NCBI GenBank assembly: GCA_902806015.1
Contig: CADCUZ010000007.1
Coordinates: 1-17,753, forward strand
Source of the DNA: an uncultured Rubrobacteraceae bacterium
GTDB lineage: Bacteria; Actinomycetota; Rubrobacteria; Rubrobacterales; Rubrobacteraceae
DNA length: 17,753 bases
Direction: 5' to 3'
The translations under genes were made by a program, and so were the position numbers. Shown piece by piece: positions 7,546 to 14,241 of the stretch. The notes under the pieces are model-generated. The model saw only the letters and a list, made by a program, of their open reading frames with translations. It made no database searches and was not told the DNA's origin. Each line of letters opens with the position of its first letter. Position 1 is the stretch's first letter.

Positions 7546-8354
7546 ATGGGTAGCGCCGCGATAAGGCCCGTGCTGTTCGTCCACGGCGGCGGAGAAGGCG
7601 CGCACGAGGCAGGCCAAGAGCTGGCGGCGAGCCTGCAAAACGCACTGGGCGCCGGGTACGAGGTGCGGTCTCCCAAAATGCCGAACGAGGACAGCCCCGA
7701 GTACGAGGCGTGGAAGGACCGGATCGCAGAAGAACTCGCCGATATTGATGGCGAGGCGATACTCACCGGGCATTCTTTTGGTGCCTCGATCGTGCTGAGG
7801 TGCTCTCCGAAGTGAAACCGAAGAGGCCTGTCGCCGGTGTCTTCCTCGTCGCCACGCCCTACTGGGGCGTTGAGGACTGGGAGATGGACGAGTATGCGCT
7901 GCGAGAGGATTTCGCGTCGAAGCTCCCCGAAGGTGTGCCGATGTTCTTCTACCACGGCCGCGACGACGAAGTGGTGCCATTCGGGCACCTCGCGCTCTAC
8001 AAAGAAAAACTTCCGTGGGCGACCTTCCGGGGGTCCGATGGTCAGGGGCACCACTTCGACGGCGACCTCTCCGAAGTCGCCCGGGACATCGAGGAGTCCT
8101 CGCGCTCGACCGCAGACCGTAGCCGGGGGAGCGACCTCCCGACCGAACTGGGCAAACCCGCGCGACGGGCGCTGGTGGGTGCCGGCTACCGGTGGCTGGA
8201 GCAACTCGCCGAGCTCGCCGAGTCGGAGGTCGGAGTATTGCACGGCATGGGTCCAAAGGCGCTAGGGCAACTGCGCCGCGCCCTCGCCGCGCGCGGTTTG
8301 CGGTTCGCCAGCGAGAAGGACCGTCCATCCGAGGAGGGAGCATGGGACCGATGA
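7546..8354 (+). pseudogene. alpha/beta hydrolase 3 joined to a helix-hairpin-helix tail, frameshifted near 7800
   Basis: The first frame (ATG 7546) reads RPVLFVHGGGEGAHEAGQEL and carries the nucleophile elbow GHSFGAS (Ser77), then hits a TGA at 7813-7815 after 89 residues. The continuation is in another frame from ~7800: VLSEVKPKRPVAGVFLVATP, FYHGRDDEVVPFGHL (acid) and GQGHHFDGDLSEVARDI (His). One missing G at 7799-7801 (AGGTGC instead of AGGGTGC) restores a 269-residue protein. After the hydrolase ends, roughly residue 185, the same frame runs into DLPTELGKPARRALVGAGY and EVGVLHGMGPKALGQLRRAL, a helix-hairpin-helix module normally found as a small separate protein. There is no start codon between the parts, so it is a fusion or read-through. 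The end overlaps the next gene by 13 bases. Confidence 0.8.
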
Positions 8355-8791
8355 CCGAGCAGGAGCGTCAGGAATTCCTCGCCGGGCCGCACGTGGCCGT
8401 GCTCAGCATCGCCAGGGAGGGCGGTCGGACGCCGCACGCCACGCCCGTCTGGTACGCCTACGAGCCCGGCGGGGACGTCACCTTCTTCACCGGGACGCAG
8501 GGGCGCAGGTCCCGCAAGGCCGAGCTGATCGGGAAGGCGGGCGCCGTGAGCCTGACCGTCCAGCAGGAAGAGTTTCCGTACAGGTACGTCACCGTCGAGG
8601 GAACCGTTGTCTCGGAGGACCGCCCGCCGTCCGCGGAGCAGGTGCTGGCCGTCGCCCGCCGGTACATGCCCGAGGAACACGCGCAGGGGTTCGCCGAGGC
8701 GGAGTTTGCGCACCCGTCGGGCGAGTTCGTGCTGTTTACGATCCGGCCGGACCGCTGGCTGTCCTTCGACTTCGCCGCCGAGGCGGGGTAG
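8342..8791 (+). CDS. PPOX-family (pyridoxamine 5'-phosphate oxidase-like) flavin/F420-binding protein
   Basis: A 149-residue split-barrel protein of the pyridoxamine 5'-phosphate oxidase-like family. EFLAGPHVAVLSIAREGGRT is the usual first strand pair; HATPVWYAYEPGGDVTFFTG and RKAELIGKAGAVSLTVQ form the cofactor-binding barrel; YRYVTVEGTVV is the conserved fourth block. Actinobacterial members bind FMN, F420 or heme and reduce or detoxify small molecules; which cofactor applies here cannot be told. ATG 8342 follows GAGGAGGGA closely; a second in-frame ATG at 8351 would remove three residues and has worse spacing. The start overlaps the end of the hydrolase-HhH gene, indicating coupling, and a 162-base gap follows. 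Confidence 0.87.
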   Translation: MGPMTEQERQEFLAGPHVAVLSIAREGGRTPHATPVWYAYEPGGDVTFFTGTQGRRSRKAELIGKAGAVSLTVQQEEFPYRYVTVEGTVVSEDRPPSAEQVLAVARRYMPEEHAQGFAEAEFAHPSGEFVLFTIRPDRWLSFDFAAEAG

Positions 8792-8811
8792 ACGCCGATG
8801 CGCATGCGATA

Positions 8812-8822
8812 GTGTCAGACAC
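8812..8822. promoter_or_regulatory. Small palindrome upstream of the MFS gene, possible operator
   Basis: GTGTCAGACAC is a perfect inverted repeat with 5-bp arms around one central base. An 8-bp palindrome CGCATGCG lies just upstream (8801-8808). Such sites upstream of exporter genes are often bound by TetR-like repressors, but no regulator gene is adjacent and the repeat is short. Confidence 0.3.
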
Positions 8823-8844
8823 GGAGGGCGAACTTCTCGGCGGC

Positions 8845-8874
8845 TCGATATCTCCACCCAAATATCCGTCTAAT
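8845..8874 (+). promoter_or_regulatory. Candidate promoter of the MFS exporter gene
   Basis: TCGATA (8845-8850, 4 of 6 consensus bases) and TCTAAT (8869-8874, 5 of 6) are separated by 18 bases in a locally AT-richer stretch. Transcription would start near 8881, downstream of the in-frame ATG at 8873, which supports translation from 8954. Confidence 0.35.
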
Positions 8875-8953
8875 GGGTGAGGGGAGCGGCACGACGGTGT
8901 CCTATAACTACGCGGACGTCCGAAAAACGACCCGAAGGAAGGCTGCACATAGC

Positions 8954-10426
8954 ATGAGCGAGGGAAACGCGATCGAACCCAAACGGAGTGCCCACCAGAA
9001 GCGACCCTCGATGGACCGGAGGTGGCTGGCGCTGCTGCTGGTGTGCGCGGCGCAGCTCATGATCGTCCTGGACGGGACCATCGTGAACGTGGCGTTGCCG
9101 GCGATACAGGGCTCGCTGTCGTTCTCCGAGACGTCGCTCTCTTGGGTAGTAAACGCGTACCTGCTCACCTTCGGCGGCTTCCTGCTCCTCGGCGGGAGGG
9201 CCGGCGACCTCTTCGGGCGCAGGCGGGTGTTCGCCTTCGGGCTCGCCGTCTTCACGCTTGCCTCGCTGCTCTGCGGTCTCGCAGGGTCTCAGGCGTTGCT
9301 CGTGGCCGCGAGGGCGTTGCAGGGGGTGGGGGGCGCGATCATCGCCCCCGCGGCCCTCTCGATCGTCATCACGACCTTCAAGAACCCCAAGGAGAGGGCG
9401 CGGGCGATGGGCATCTGGGGGTTCGTCGTCTCCGGCGGTGCCTCCATAGGCGTCCTGCTCGGCGGCGTCCTGACCCAGACGATGGGGTGGCCTTGGATCT
9501 TCTTCGTCAACCTCCCCGTCGGCATCGCGGCCATCGCCCTCTGCGGGCCCCTCTTGGACCCCGACCCCAAACCCGACCTCTCCGGCGGTTTCGACCTGCC
9601 GGGGGCGTTCCTCGTCACGGCCTCCCTCGTGGGGGCCGTCTACGCCCTCGTCGGGGCCGGCACCAACCCGCCCTCCGTGACCGCCCTGCTCCTCTTCGGG
9701 GCCGCGGCGCTCATGGTCGGCTTCCTGGTCGTGGAGAGGCGCGCCAAGGCGCCGCTCGTGCCCCCCGGCGTCTTCGTCCGCTCGCGCAACCTCGCCGCGA
9801 GCAACGTGGTCATGGCGCTCGCCGTCGTCGGGATGGTCGGGTGGTTCTTCTTCAGCGCCCTCTACCTCCAGAGGGTGCTCGGCTACGACTCCCTCGCCAC
9901 CGGCCTCGCCTACCTGCCGGCGACCATCGCGCTCGGGGCGATCTCCCAGGGCCCCTCCGCCGCCGCCGTGAACCGCTTCGGCATCAGGCCGACGATAATC
10001 GGGGGGCTGGGCATGATGGCCTCCGGCCTCCTGCTCTTCGCGCGGGCGCCGGTCGGGGGGAGCTTCCTGGTGGACGTCCTGCCGGGGATGCTCGTCCTCG
10101 GGGTGGGGGCGTCCTTCGCGTTCATGGCCGTGATCCTGGCCTCCACAACCGGCGTCCCGGAGAACGAGGCGGGCCTTGCCTCGGGCCTGGTCAACACCTC
10201 CCAGCAGATGGGCGGGGCTGTGGGCCTCGCCGTGCTCGCCGCCATGGCCGCCGCCTACACCGCGGTCCTCGCCGGGCCCAACCCTGACGCCGTCGCGACC
10301 CTCAACTCCGGCTACCACGCCGCCTTTCTCGCGGGCGCCGGCTGCGTCCTCCTCGGCGTCCTGATCTCGGCCACCCTGCTCAAGGTTGCGCCTCCAGGCG
10401 ACGAGGCCACGCAAGCCCCGGACTAG
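8954..10426 (+). CDS. MFS drug exporter, DHA2 (EmrB/QacA-type) family
   Basis: A 490-residue membrane transporter with about 14 hydrophobic segments, the number typical of DHA2 proton-driven multidrug exporters. LDGTIVNVALP at residues 39-49 is the DHA2 signature in helix 1; GRAGDLFGRRR at 81-91 is MFS motif A in the loop after helix 2; ALQGVGGAIIAPAAL and GPLLGG-like GVLLGGVLTQTMGWPWIFFVN mark the antiporter motif C region and helix 5-6 junction. The protein should expel hydrophobic compounds across the cytoplasmic membrane in exchange for protons. ATG 8954 is chosen over an in-frame ATG at 8873 because AAGGAAGG lies ~10 bases upstream and the extra 27 residues overlap a candidate promoter. 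The gene appears to have its own promoter. The drug substrate is unknown. Confidence 0.92.
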   Translation: MSEGNAIEPKRSAHQKRPSMDRRWLALLLVCAAQLMIVLDGTIVNVALPAIQGSLSFSETSLSWVVNAYLLTFGGFLLLGGRAGDLFGRRRVFAFGLAVFTLASLLCGLAGSQALLVAARALQGVGGAIIAPAALSIVITTFKNPKERARAMGIWGFVVSGGASIGVLLGGVLTQTMGWPWIFFVNLPVGIAAIALCGPLLDPDPKPDLSGGFDLPGAFLVTASLVGAVYALVGAGTNPPSVTALLLFGAAALMVGFLVVERRAKAPLVPPGVFVRSRNLAASNVVMALAVVGMVGWFFFSALYLQRVLGYDSLATGLAYLPATIALGAISQGPSAAAVNRFGIRPTIIGGLGMMASGLLLFARAPVGGSFLVDVLPGMLVLGVGASFAFMAVILASTTGVPENEAGLASGLVNTSQQMGGAVGLAVLAAMAAAYTAVLAGPNPDAVATLNSGYHAAFLAGAGCVLLGVLISATLLKVAPPGDEATQAPD

Positions 10427-10472
10427 GACCCGCCGCCCGCTGACACGACCACCGTCGCTCTCAGCCCGCCTC

Positions 10473-10497
10473 GGTAGCCCGCGTAGGTAGCCCGCGT
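10473..10497. repeat. 12-bp tandem direct repeat
   Basis: GGTAGCCCGCGT occurs at 10473-10484 and again at 10486-10497, one base apart, between the MFS stop and the GH2 gene. A degenerate third copy (CAGCCCGCCT) lies just upstream. Its role is unknown. The rest of this 177-base gap shows only a TATATT at 10555-10560, a possible -10 box without a convincing -35. Confidence 0.6.
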
Positions 10498-10603
10498 TGG
10501 CTCGGACGGACGAAGGATAAAGGGTTCCCGGATCATTACTGACCGTCGGCCTGCTATATTGCCCCGACGCCCAGCGTTCGCTTCGTGGAGGAGGAGAGCA
10601 TCC

Positions 10604-12442
10604 GTGAGCACCGTTCCGCGCCCGGAGTACCCGCGCCCGCAGTTCCGCCGCCAGGACTGGACCAACCTCAACGGCGAATGGCGCTTCGCCTTCGACGACG
10701 GGGACGTCGGGCTCGCGGAGGGCTGGCAGAACCTCACCGCAGCAGGCCTCGAAGGTGCCCGTTTTGACCGCACGATCACCGTGCCTTTCTGCTTCCAGTC
10801 CAAACTCTCCGGCGTTGGGGAGAGGGCCTTCCACGACGTCGTCTGGTACGCCAGGACGTTCGAACACCCCCCTTCGGCTGACGAGCGACTGCTGCTCCAT
10901 TTCGGCGCCGTGGACTACCGGGCGACGGTCTGGGTAAACGGCGCGCACGTCGTCTCGCACGAGGGCGGCCACACCCCGTTCACCGCGGACGTCACGCACG
11001 CCCTCCTCCAAGGGGAGAACGTGGTTATCGTCAGGGCGGAGGACCCCAGCAGGGACGTGACCATCCCACGGGGCAAGCAGTACTGGCGGGAGGAGTCGGA
11101 GGGGATCTTCTACACCCGGACCACCGGGATCTGGCAGACCGTCTGGCTGGAGCCTGTGGGGCGCCGGCGGATAGCCTCCCTGCGCCTGACCCCGGACTTG
11201 GACGCGGCCGCGCTTGACGTCGAGGTCGGCGTCGAGGGGTTCGAGCCGGGCCTGACCCTGCGCCTTACCGTCGCCCACGAGGACGAACGCGTGCTCGACG
11301 ACCGGGTCGCGCTGCAGTCGGCGCTAGTCGAGCGCCGACTTCCGCTGGTCACCCGTGGCGAGCGGCCCACGTCCCCCTACCCGGGCAGGTGGGGAAAGCC
11401 GCCGTACTGGAGCCCCGAGGAGCCGAACCTTCTCGACCTCAGGGTCCAGCTGCTGGACTCCGAAGGCCGGGTGCTCGACACCGTGGACAGCTACTTCGGG
11501 ATGCGAAAGATAGAAGTCCGCGACGGGAAGGTCTACTTGAACAACCGTCCCCTGTACCAGCGCCTCGTCCTCGACCAGGGCTACTTCCCGGACGGCATCC
11601 TGACCGCGCCAACGGACGAGGACCTGCGCCGGGATATAGAGCTGGCGCAGGAGATGGGCTTCAACGGGGCCCGCAAGCACCAGAAGGTCGAGGACCCCCG
11701 GTGGCTCTACTGGGCCGACCGTCTGGGCTTCCTGGTGTGGGGCGAGACGGCGAACGCTTATCAGTACTCGCCCGACTACGTGCGACGATTCACCGCCGAG
11801 TGGCAGGAGGCCGTCCGGCGCGACTACAACCATCCCTGCATCGTCGCATGGGTGCCGATGAACGAGAGCTGGGGGGTGCGCGAGATCGCCACGGACCCAA
11901 GGCAGGTCCAGCACCTGCTAGCGATGTACCACCTCACGCGCTCGCTCGACGGCTCGCGACCGGTGGTGTCGAACGACGGGTGGGAGCACGCGCTGACCGA
12001 TCTTTGCGCCATCCACGATTACAGGAACGCGGCCGTCTTGGCCCAGCGCTACCAGACGCCCGAGACGAGCCTCGCGGAACCCGAGAGGCGGCCCGTGTAC
12101 GCGCCGGGGCACGGGTACCGGGGCGAGCCGATCCTCATCACGGAGTTCGGCGGCATCGCCTTTAAGACGTCGGACCCGGGGTCTTGGGGCTACCGCACCG
12201 TCTCGAACGCCGACGAGCTTGTGGAGCGTTACGGGGATCTGGTCTACGCGCTGCTGCAGAGCGCCGTCGTGCAGGGCTTCTGCTACACGCAGCTCACCGA
12301 CGTCGAGCAGGAGATCAACGGCCTCCTAACCTACGACCGGCGTCCCAAGGCGGACCTCGCTCGCATCCGGGAGGTAACGACCGCGAAAGGGCTAAGGGCC
12401 GGAGAGGGGCAACGCCGGGGGATCGAAGCGTACGAGGCATGA
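10604..12442 (+). CDS. Glycoside hydrolase family 2 protein (beta-galactosidase/glucuronidase-like)
   Basis: A 612-residue GH2 glycosidase. Residues ~1-175 form the sugar-binding jelly-roll domain (DWTNLNGEWRFAFDDG; VDYRATVWVNGAHVVSHEGG; TTGIWQTVWLEPV), ~180-300 the immunoglobulin-like domain, and the rest the TIM barrel. The acid/base is Glu421 in VPMNESWG and the likely nucleophile is Glu514 in ILITEFGGIAF, both at the expected barrel positions. The short length is close to beta-glucuronidase-sized GH2 forms rather than ~1000-residue LacZ. There is no signal peptide, so it should act in the cytoplasm on imported oligosaccharides. GTG 10604 is chosen because GGAGGAGGAGAG precedes it; a longer frame back to 10559 has no binding site. 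Specificity (galactose, glucuronate, mannose or arabinose) cannot be fixed. It precedes a GH43 gene. Confidence 0.92.
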   Translation: MSTVPRPEYPRPQFRRQDWTNLNGEWRFAFDDGDVGLAEGWQNLTAAGLEGARFDRTITVPFCFQSKLSGVGERAFHDVVWYARTFEHPPSADERLLLHFGAVDYRATVWVNGAHVVSHEGGHTPFTADVTHALLQGENVVIVRAEDPSRDVTIPRGKQYWREESEGIFYTRTTGIWQTVWLEPVGRRRIASLRLTPDLDAAALDVEVGVEGFEPGLTLRLTVAHEDERVLDDRVALQSALVERRLPLVTRGERPTSPYPGRWGKPPYWSPEEPNLLDLRVQLLDSEGRVLDTVDSYFGMRKIEVRDGKVYLNNRPLYQRLVLDQGYFPDGILTAPTDEDLRRDIELAQEMGFNGARKHQKVEDPRWLYWADRLGFLVWGETANAYQYSPDYVRRFTAEWQEAVRRDYNHPCIVAWVPMNESWGVREIATDPRQVQHLLAMYHLTRSLDGSRPVVSNDGWEHALTDLCAIHDYRNAAVLAQRYQTPETSLAEPERRPVYAPGHGYRGEPILITEFGGIAFKTSDPGSWGYRTVSNADELVERYGDLVYALLQSAVVQGFCYTQLTDVEQEINGLLTYDRRPKADLARIREVTTAKGLRAGEGQRRGIEAYEA

Positions 12443-12513
12443 GTTCGGGCTTCGCCGCGGGATCGCGTCCGGCGCGCACGGCTACGGAGCCCCCAAGGAG
12501 GCCGACCCCATGA
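12439..12513 (+). CDS. Possible 24-codon coupling mini-ORF between the GH2 and GH43 genes
   Basis: An ATG at 12439 overlaps the GH2 stop as ATGA, and this 24-codon frame ends in a TGA that overlaps the GH43 start as ATGA (12510-12513). It therefore exactly bridges the 67-base gap. The peptide (MSSGFAAGSRPARTATEPPR and four more residues) resembles no known domain, and its own ribosome binding site is poor. It may let terminating ribosomes reach the GH43 start, or may be chance. Confidence 0.3.
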   Translation: MSSGFAAGSRPARTATEPPRRPTP

Positions 12514-14036
12514 GCGGACGAACCTACACAAACCCCGTCTACGACGGCTACCTGGGGGACCCGTTCGTGCTCAAGCACAACGGGGAGTACTACGCCTACG
12601 GCACCGTGCCGCTGGGCGGGCTTGCCGTCCCGGTGTTGCACTCCCGGGACCTGGTGGACTGGCGCCCCCTAGGCAAGGCCCTCACCCTGCGGGGCGGCGC
12701 CTTCGAGGCCCTCTGGGCGCCGGAGGTCGCCTACGACAACGGCACGTTTTATATGTATTACTCCGCGGGCGGAGGGGAGGGAGAGGGCCACCAGCTGCGC
12801 GTGGCCTTGGCCTCCCACCCTGCCGGACCCTTCGAGGATAGCGGCGCCGTGCTCACGCCCGACGACCCGTTTACGATAGACGCCCACCCTTTCCGCGACG
12901 AGGACGGTCGGTGGTACCTCTACTACTGCCGGGATTTTCTCGACCCCGACGCCGAAGGGCGCGTCGGCACCGGGATCGTGGTGGACCGGCTGGTGGACAT
13001 GACCCGCCTCGCGGGCGAGCGCCGTCCGGTCGTTCGGCCGCACGCGGACTGGCAACTTTACGAGCGCCAGCGAGAGTGGTACGGGCGCGTGTGGGACTGG
13101 TACACCGTGGAGGGCGCCTCTGTTCGCAAGCACGAGGGTCGCTACTATTGCCTCTACAGCGGCGGCGCGTGGAGGGAGCCAAATTACGGCGTGTCCTACG
13201 TGGTGGCGGACCACCCCACGGGACCGTTCGCCCGCGAGGTGGAGGCCGAAGGGCCCGGCATACTGCGCACTTGGCGAGGGAGGGTGGTCGGACCGGGGCA
13301 CGCCTCGGTGGTGCTCGCCCCCGACAACGCACGCGAGTACCTCGTCTACCACGCGTGGGACCAAGCGCATACGAGCCGCCAGATGCGGATAGACCCGTTG
13401 AACTGGGGTGGGGCGGGGCCGTCTTCCGCCGGCCCGACGCTCGACCCGCAGCCAGCGCCGCCGCTGCCGGCTTTCGGCGACAATTTCGACGGGCCGGACG
13501 GCGCACCGCCGGACCCGGGTTCTTGGCGGGTGGATGGGGGAGATTGGGTACAGGCAGGCGGGGAGCTCGTCCAGCGCGATTCGGGAGTCCGTCCGGCCAC
13601 CGCGCTGATCGTGGGCGTAGCGCCTGAGGGGAAGTACCTGCTCGAAGCGAACCTGCGGCTGCTAGAGGCCGGAGACCCAAGCGGCCGGTACGGCGTGTAT
13701 TTGGAGCACGGCCCGGGAGATCGAACGCTCCTGACGCTGGCAGCGGACGGCTCCGGACCGTGGTGCGATCGGGTGCGAAACCCGCGGGAGCCCGGGCCCC
13801 GCTCGAGCTCGCCGAACCTCGGCGCCGGTCTCAGGACCGACGCCTACCACCGGCTGGTGGTGCGCGTGCGGGGTGGGGAGGTGGAAGTGCGGGTGGACGG
13901 GGTGCGCGTAGCGGTGGGGATCGATGCGCAGCCGGGTGCCGTCGGCGTCGGGCTGATCACGAGCGGGGTCTCGGCGGCTTTCGATGGGGTGAGCGTCTCC
14001 CAGTGCGGGCGGAGATGGCCTCCGACCGCATCCTGA
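12510..14036 (+). CDS. Glycoside hydrolase family 43 protein with C-terminal beta-sandwich domain
   Basis: A 508-residue protein. Residues ~5-315 are a five-bladed GH43-type propeller with all three catalytic acids visible: Asp17 in YLGDPFVL (base), Asp124 in FTIDAHPF (pKa modulator) and Glu201 in TVEGASVRKHEG (acid). The order and spacing match arabinofuranosidases and xylosidases. A proline-rich linker at ~310-325 leads to a second domain, ~328-500 (FGDNFDGPDGAPPDPGSW; YHRLVVRVRGGEVEVRVDGV; AAFDGVSVS), that looks like a concanavalin/laminin-G-type sandwich and may bind sugar or complete the active site. There is no signal peptide. ATG 12510 follows AAGGAGG. It probably removes arabinose or xylose side groups from oligosaccharides together with the GH2 enzyme. 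The last ~10 residues (QCGRRWPPTAS) look non-conserved. Confidence 0.92.
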   Translation: MSGRTYTNPVYDGYLGDPFVLKHNGEYYAYGTVPLGGLAVPVLHSRDLVDWRPLGKALTLRGGAFEALWAPEVAYDNGTFYMYYSAGGGEGEGHQLRVALASHPAGPFEDSGAVLTPDDPFTIDAHPFRDEDGRWYLYYCRDFLDPDAEGRVGTGIVVDRLVDMTRLAGERRPVVRPHADWQLYERQREWYGRVWDWYTVEGASVRKHEGRYYCLYSGGAWREPNYGVSYVVADHPTGPFAREVEAEGPGILRTWRGRVVGPGHASVVLAPDNAREYLVYHAWDQAHTSRQMRIDPLNWGGAGPSSAGPTLDPQPAPPLPAFGDNFDGPDGAPPDPGSWRVDGGDWVQAGGELVQRDSGVRPATALIVGVAPEGKYLLEANLRLLEAGDPSGRYGVYLEHGPGDRTLLTLAADGSGPWCDRVRNPREPGPRSSSPNLGAGLRTDAYHRLVVRVRGGEVEVRVDGVRVAVGIDAQPGAVGVGLITSGVSAAFDGVSVSQCGRRWPPTAS

Positions 14037-14230
14037 AGCCGGTCCGGCTGGTACGGCGCCCCCATGCGGCGGTGAGGAGACAACGGCGGGCAGCTATTCG
14101 GTCGTCAGCCCCCTTCGTGGACTATCAGGGCGACCCCGTCTACGCCGGAAGCGAGGACCACTGGTCGAACGTCCTCGCCCGCGCCAGAGGCGGACCGCAC
14201 CCGGCGGGAATCACGGCCAAGGAGAGGTAG
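14015..14230 (+). CDS. Small hypothetical ORF overlapping the GH43 3' end
   Basis: A 71-codon frame starts at ATG 14015 inside the GH43 gene in another frame and ends at TAG 14228-14230. The product is arginine-rich at first, then reads SAPFVDYQGDPVYAGSEDHW and an ARARGGPHPAGITAKER tail. No domain is recognised and the ribosome binding site (GGCGGAG, 3 bases away) is too close. It may be chance, or the remnant of a gene lost between the GH43 gene and the convergent regulator. Confidence 0.2.
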   Translation: MASDRILKPVRLVRRPHAAVRRQRRAAIRSSAPFVDYQGDPVYAGSEDHWSNVLARARGGPHPAGITAKER

Positions 14231-14241
14231 GGGAGCCTACC
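14226..14241. terminator. Short hairpin at the convergent gene ends
   Basis: GGTAGG-GGAG-CCTACC is a perfect 6-bp stem with a 4-base loop, located where transcripts from the GH43 side and from the regulator would collide. It covers the regulator's stop codon. It lacks a T-tract on either strand, so intrinsic termination is doubtful. Confidence 0.3.

Noticed and set aside
8100..8341. Separate gene for the helix-hairpin-helix module
   Set aside because: No ATG, GTG or TTG with a ribosome binding site was found between the hydrolase end and the module in this frame.
5440..8343. A 967-codon open frame on the minus strand
   Set aside because: It is antisense to four well-supported genes, is rich in Arg, Pro, His and Gly, has no domain, and arises from GC-biased third positions.
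8873..8953. Earlier ATG start for the MFS gene
   Set aside because: It overlaps the candidate -10 box and has no ribosome binding site; ATG 8954 has AAGGAAGG upstream.
8870..11278. An 802-codon open frame on the minus strand
   Set aside because: It is antisense to the MFS and GH2 genes, with low-complexity sequence full of Gly, Glu, Asp and Arg; a shadow frame.
12669..13680. Minus-strand frames inside the GH43 gene
   Set aside because: They lack domains and ribosome binding sites and lie opposite a gene with all its catalytic residues.
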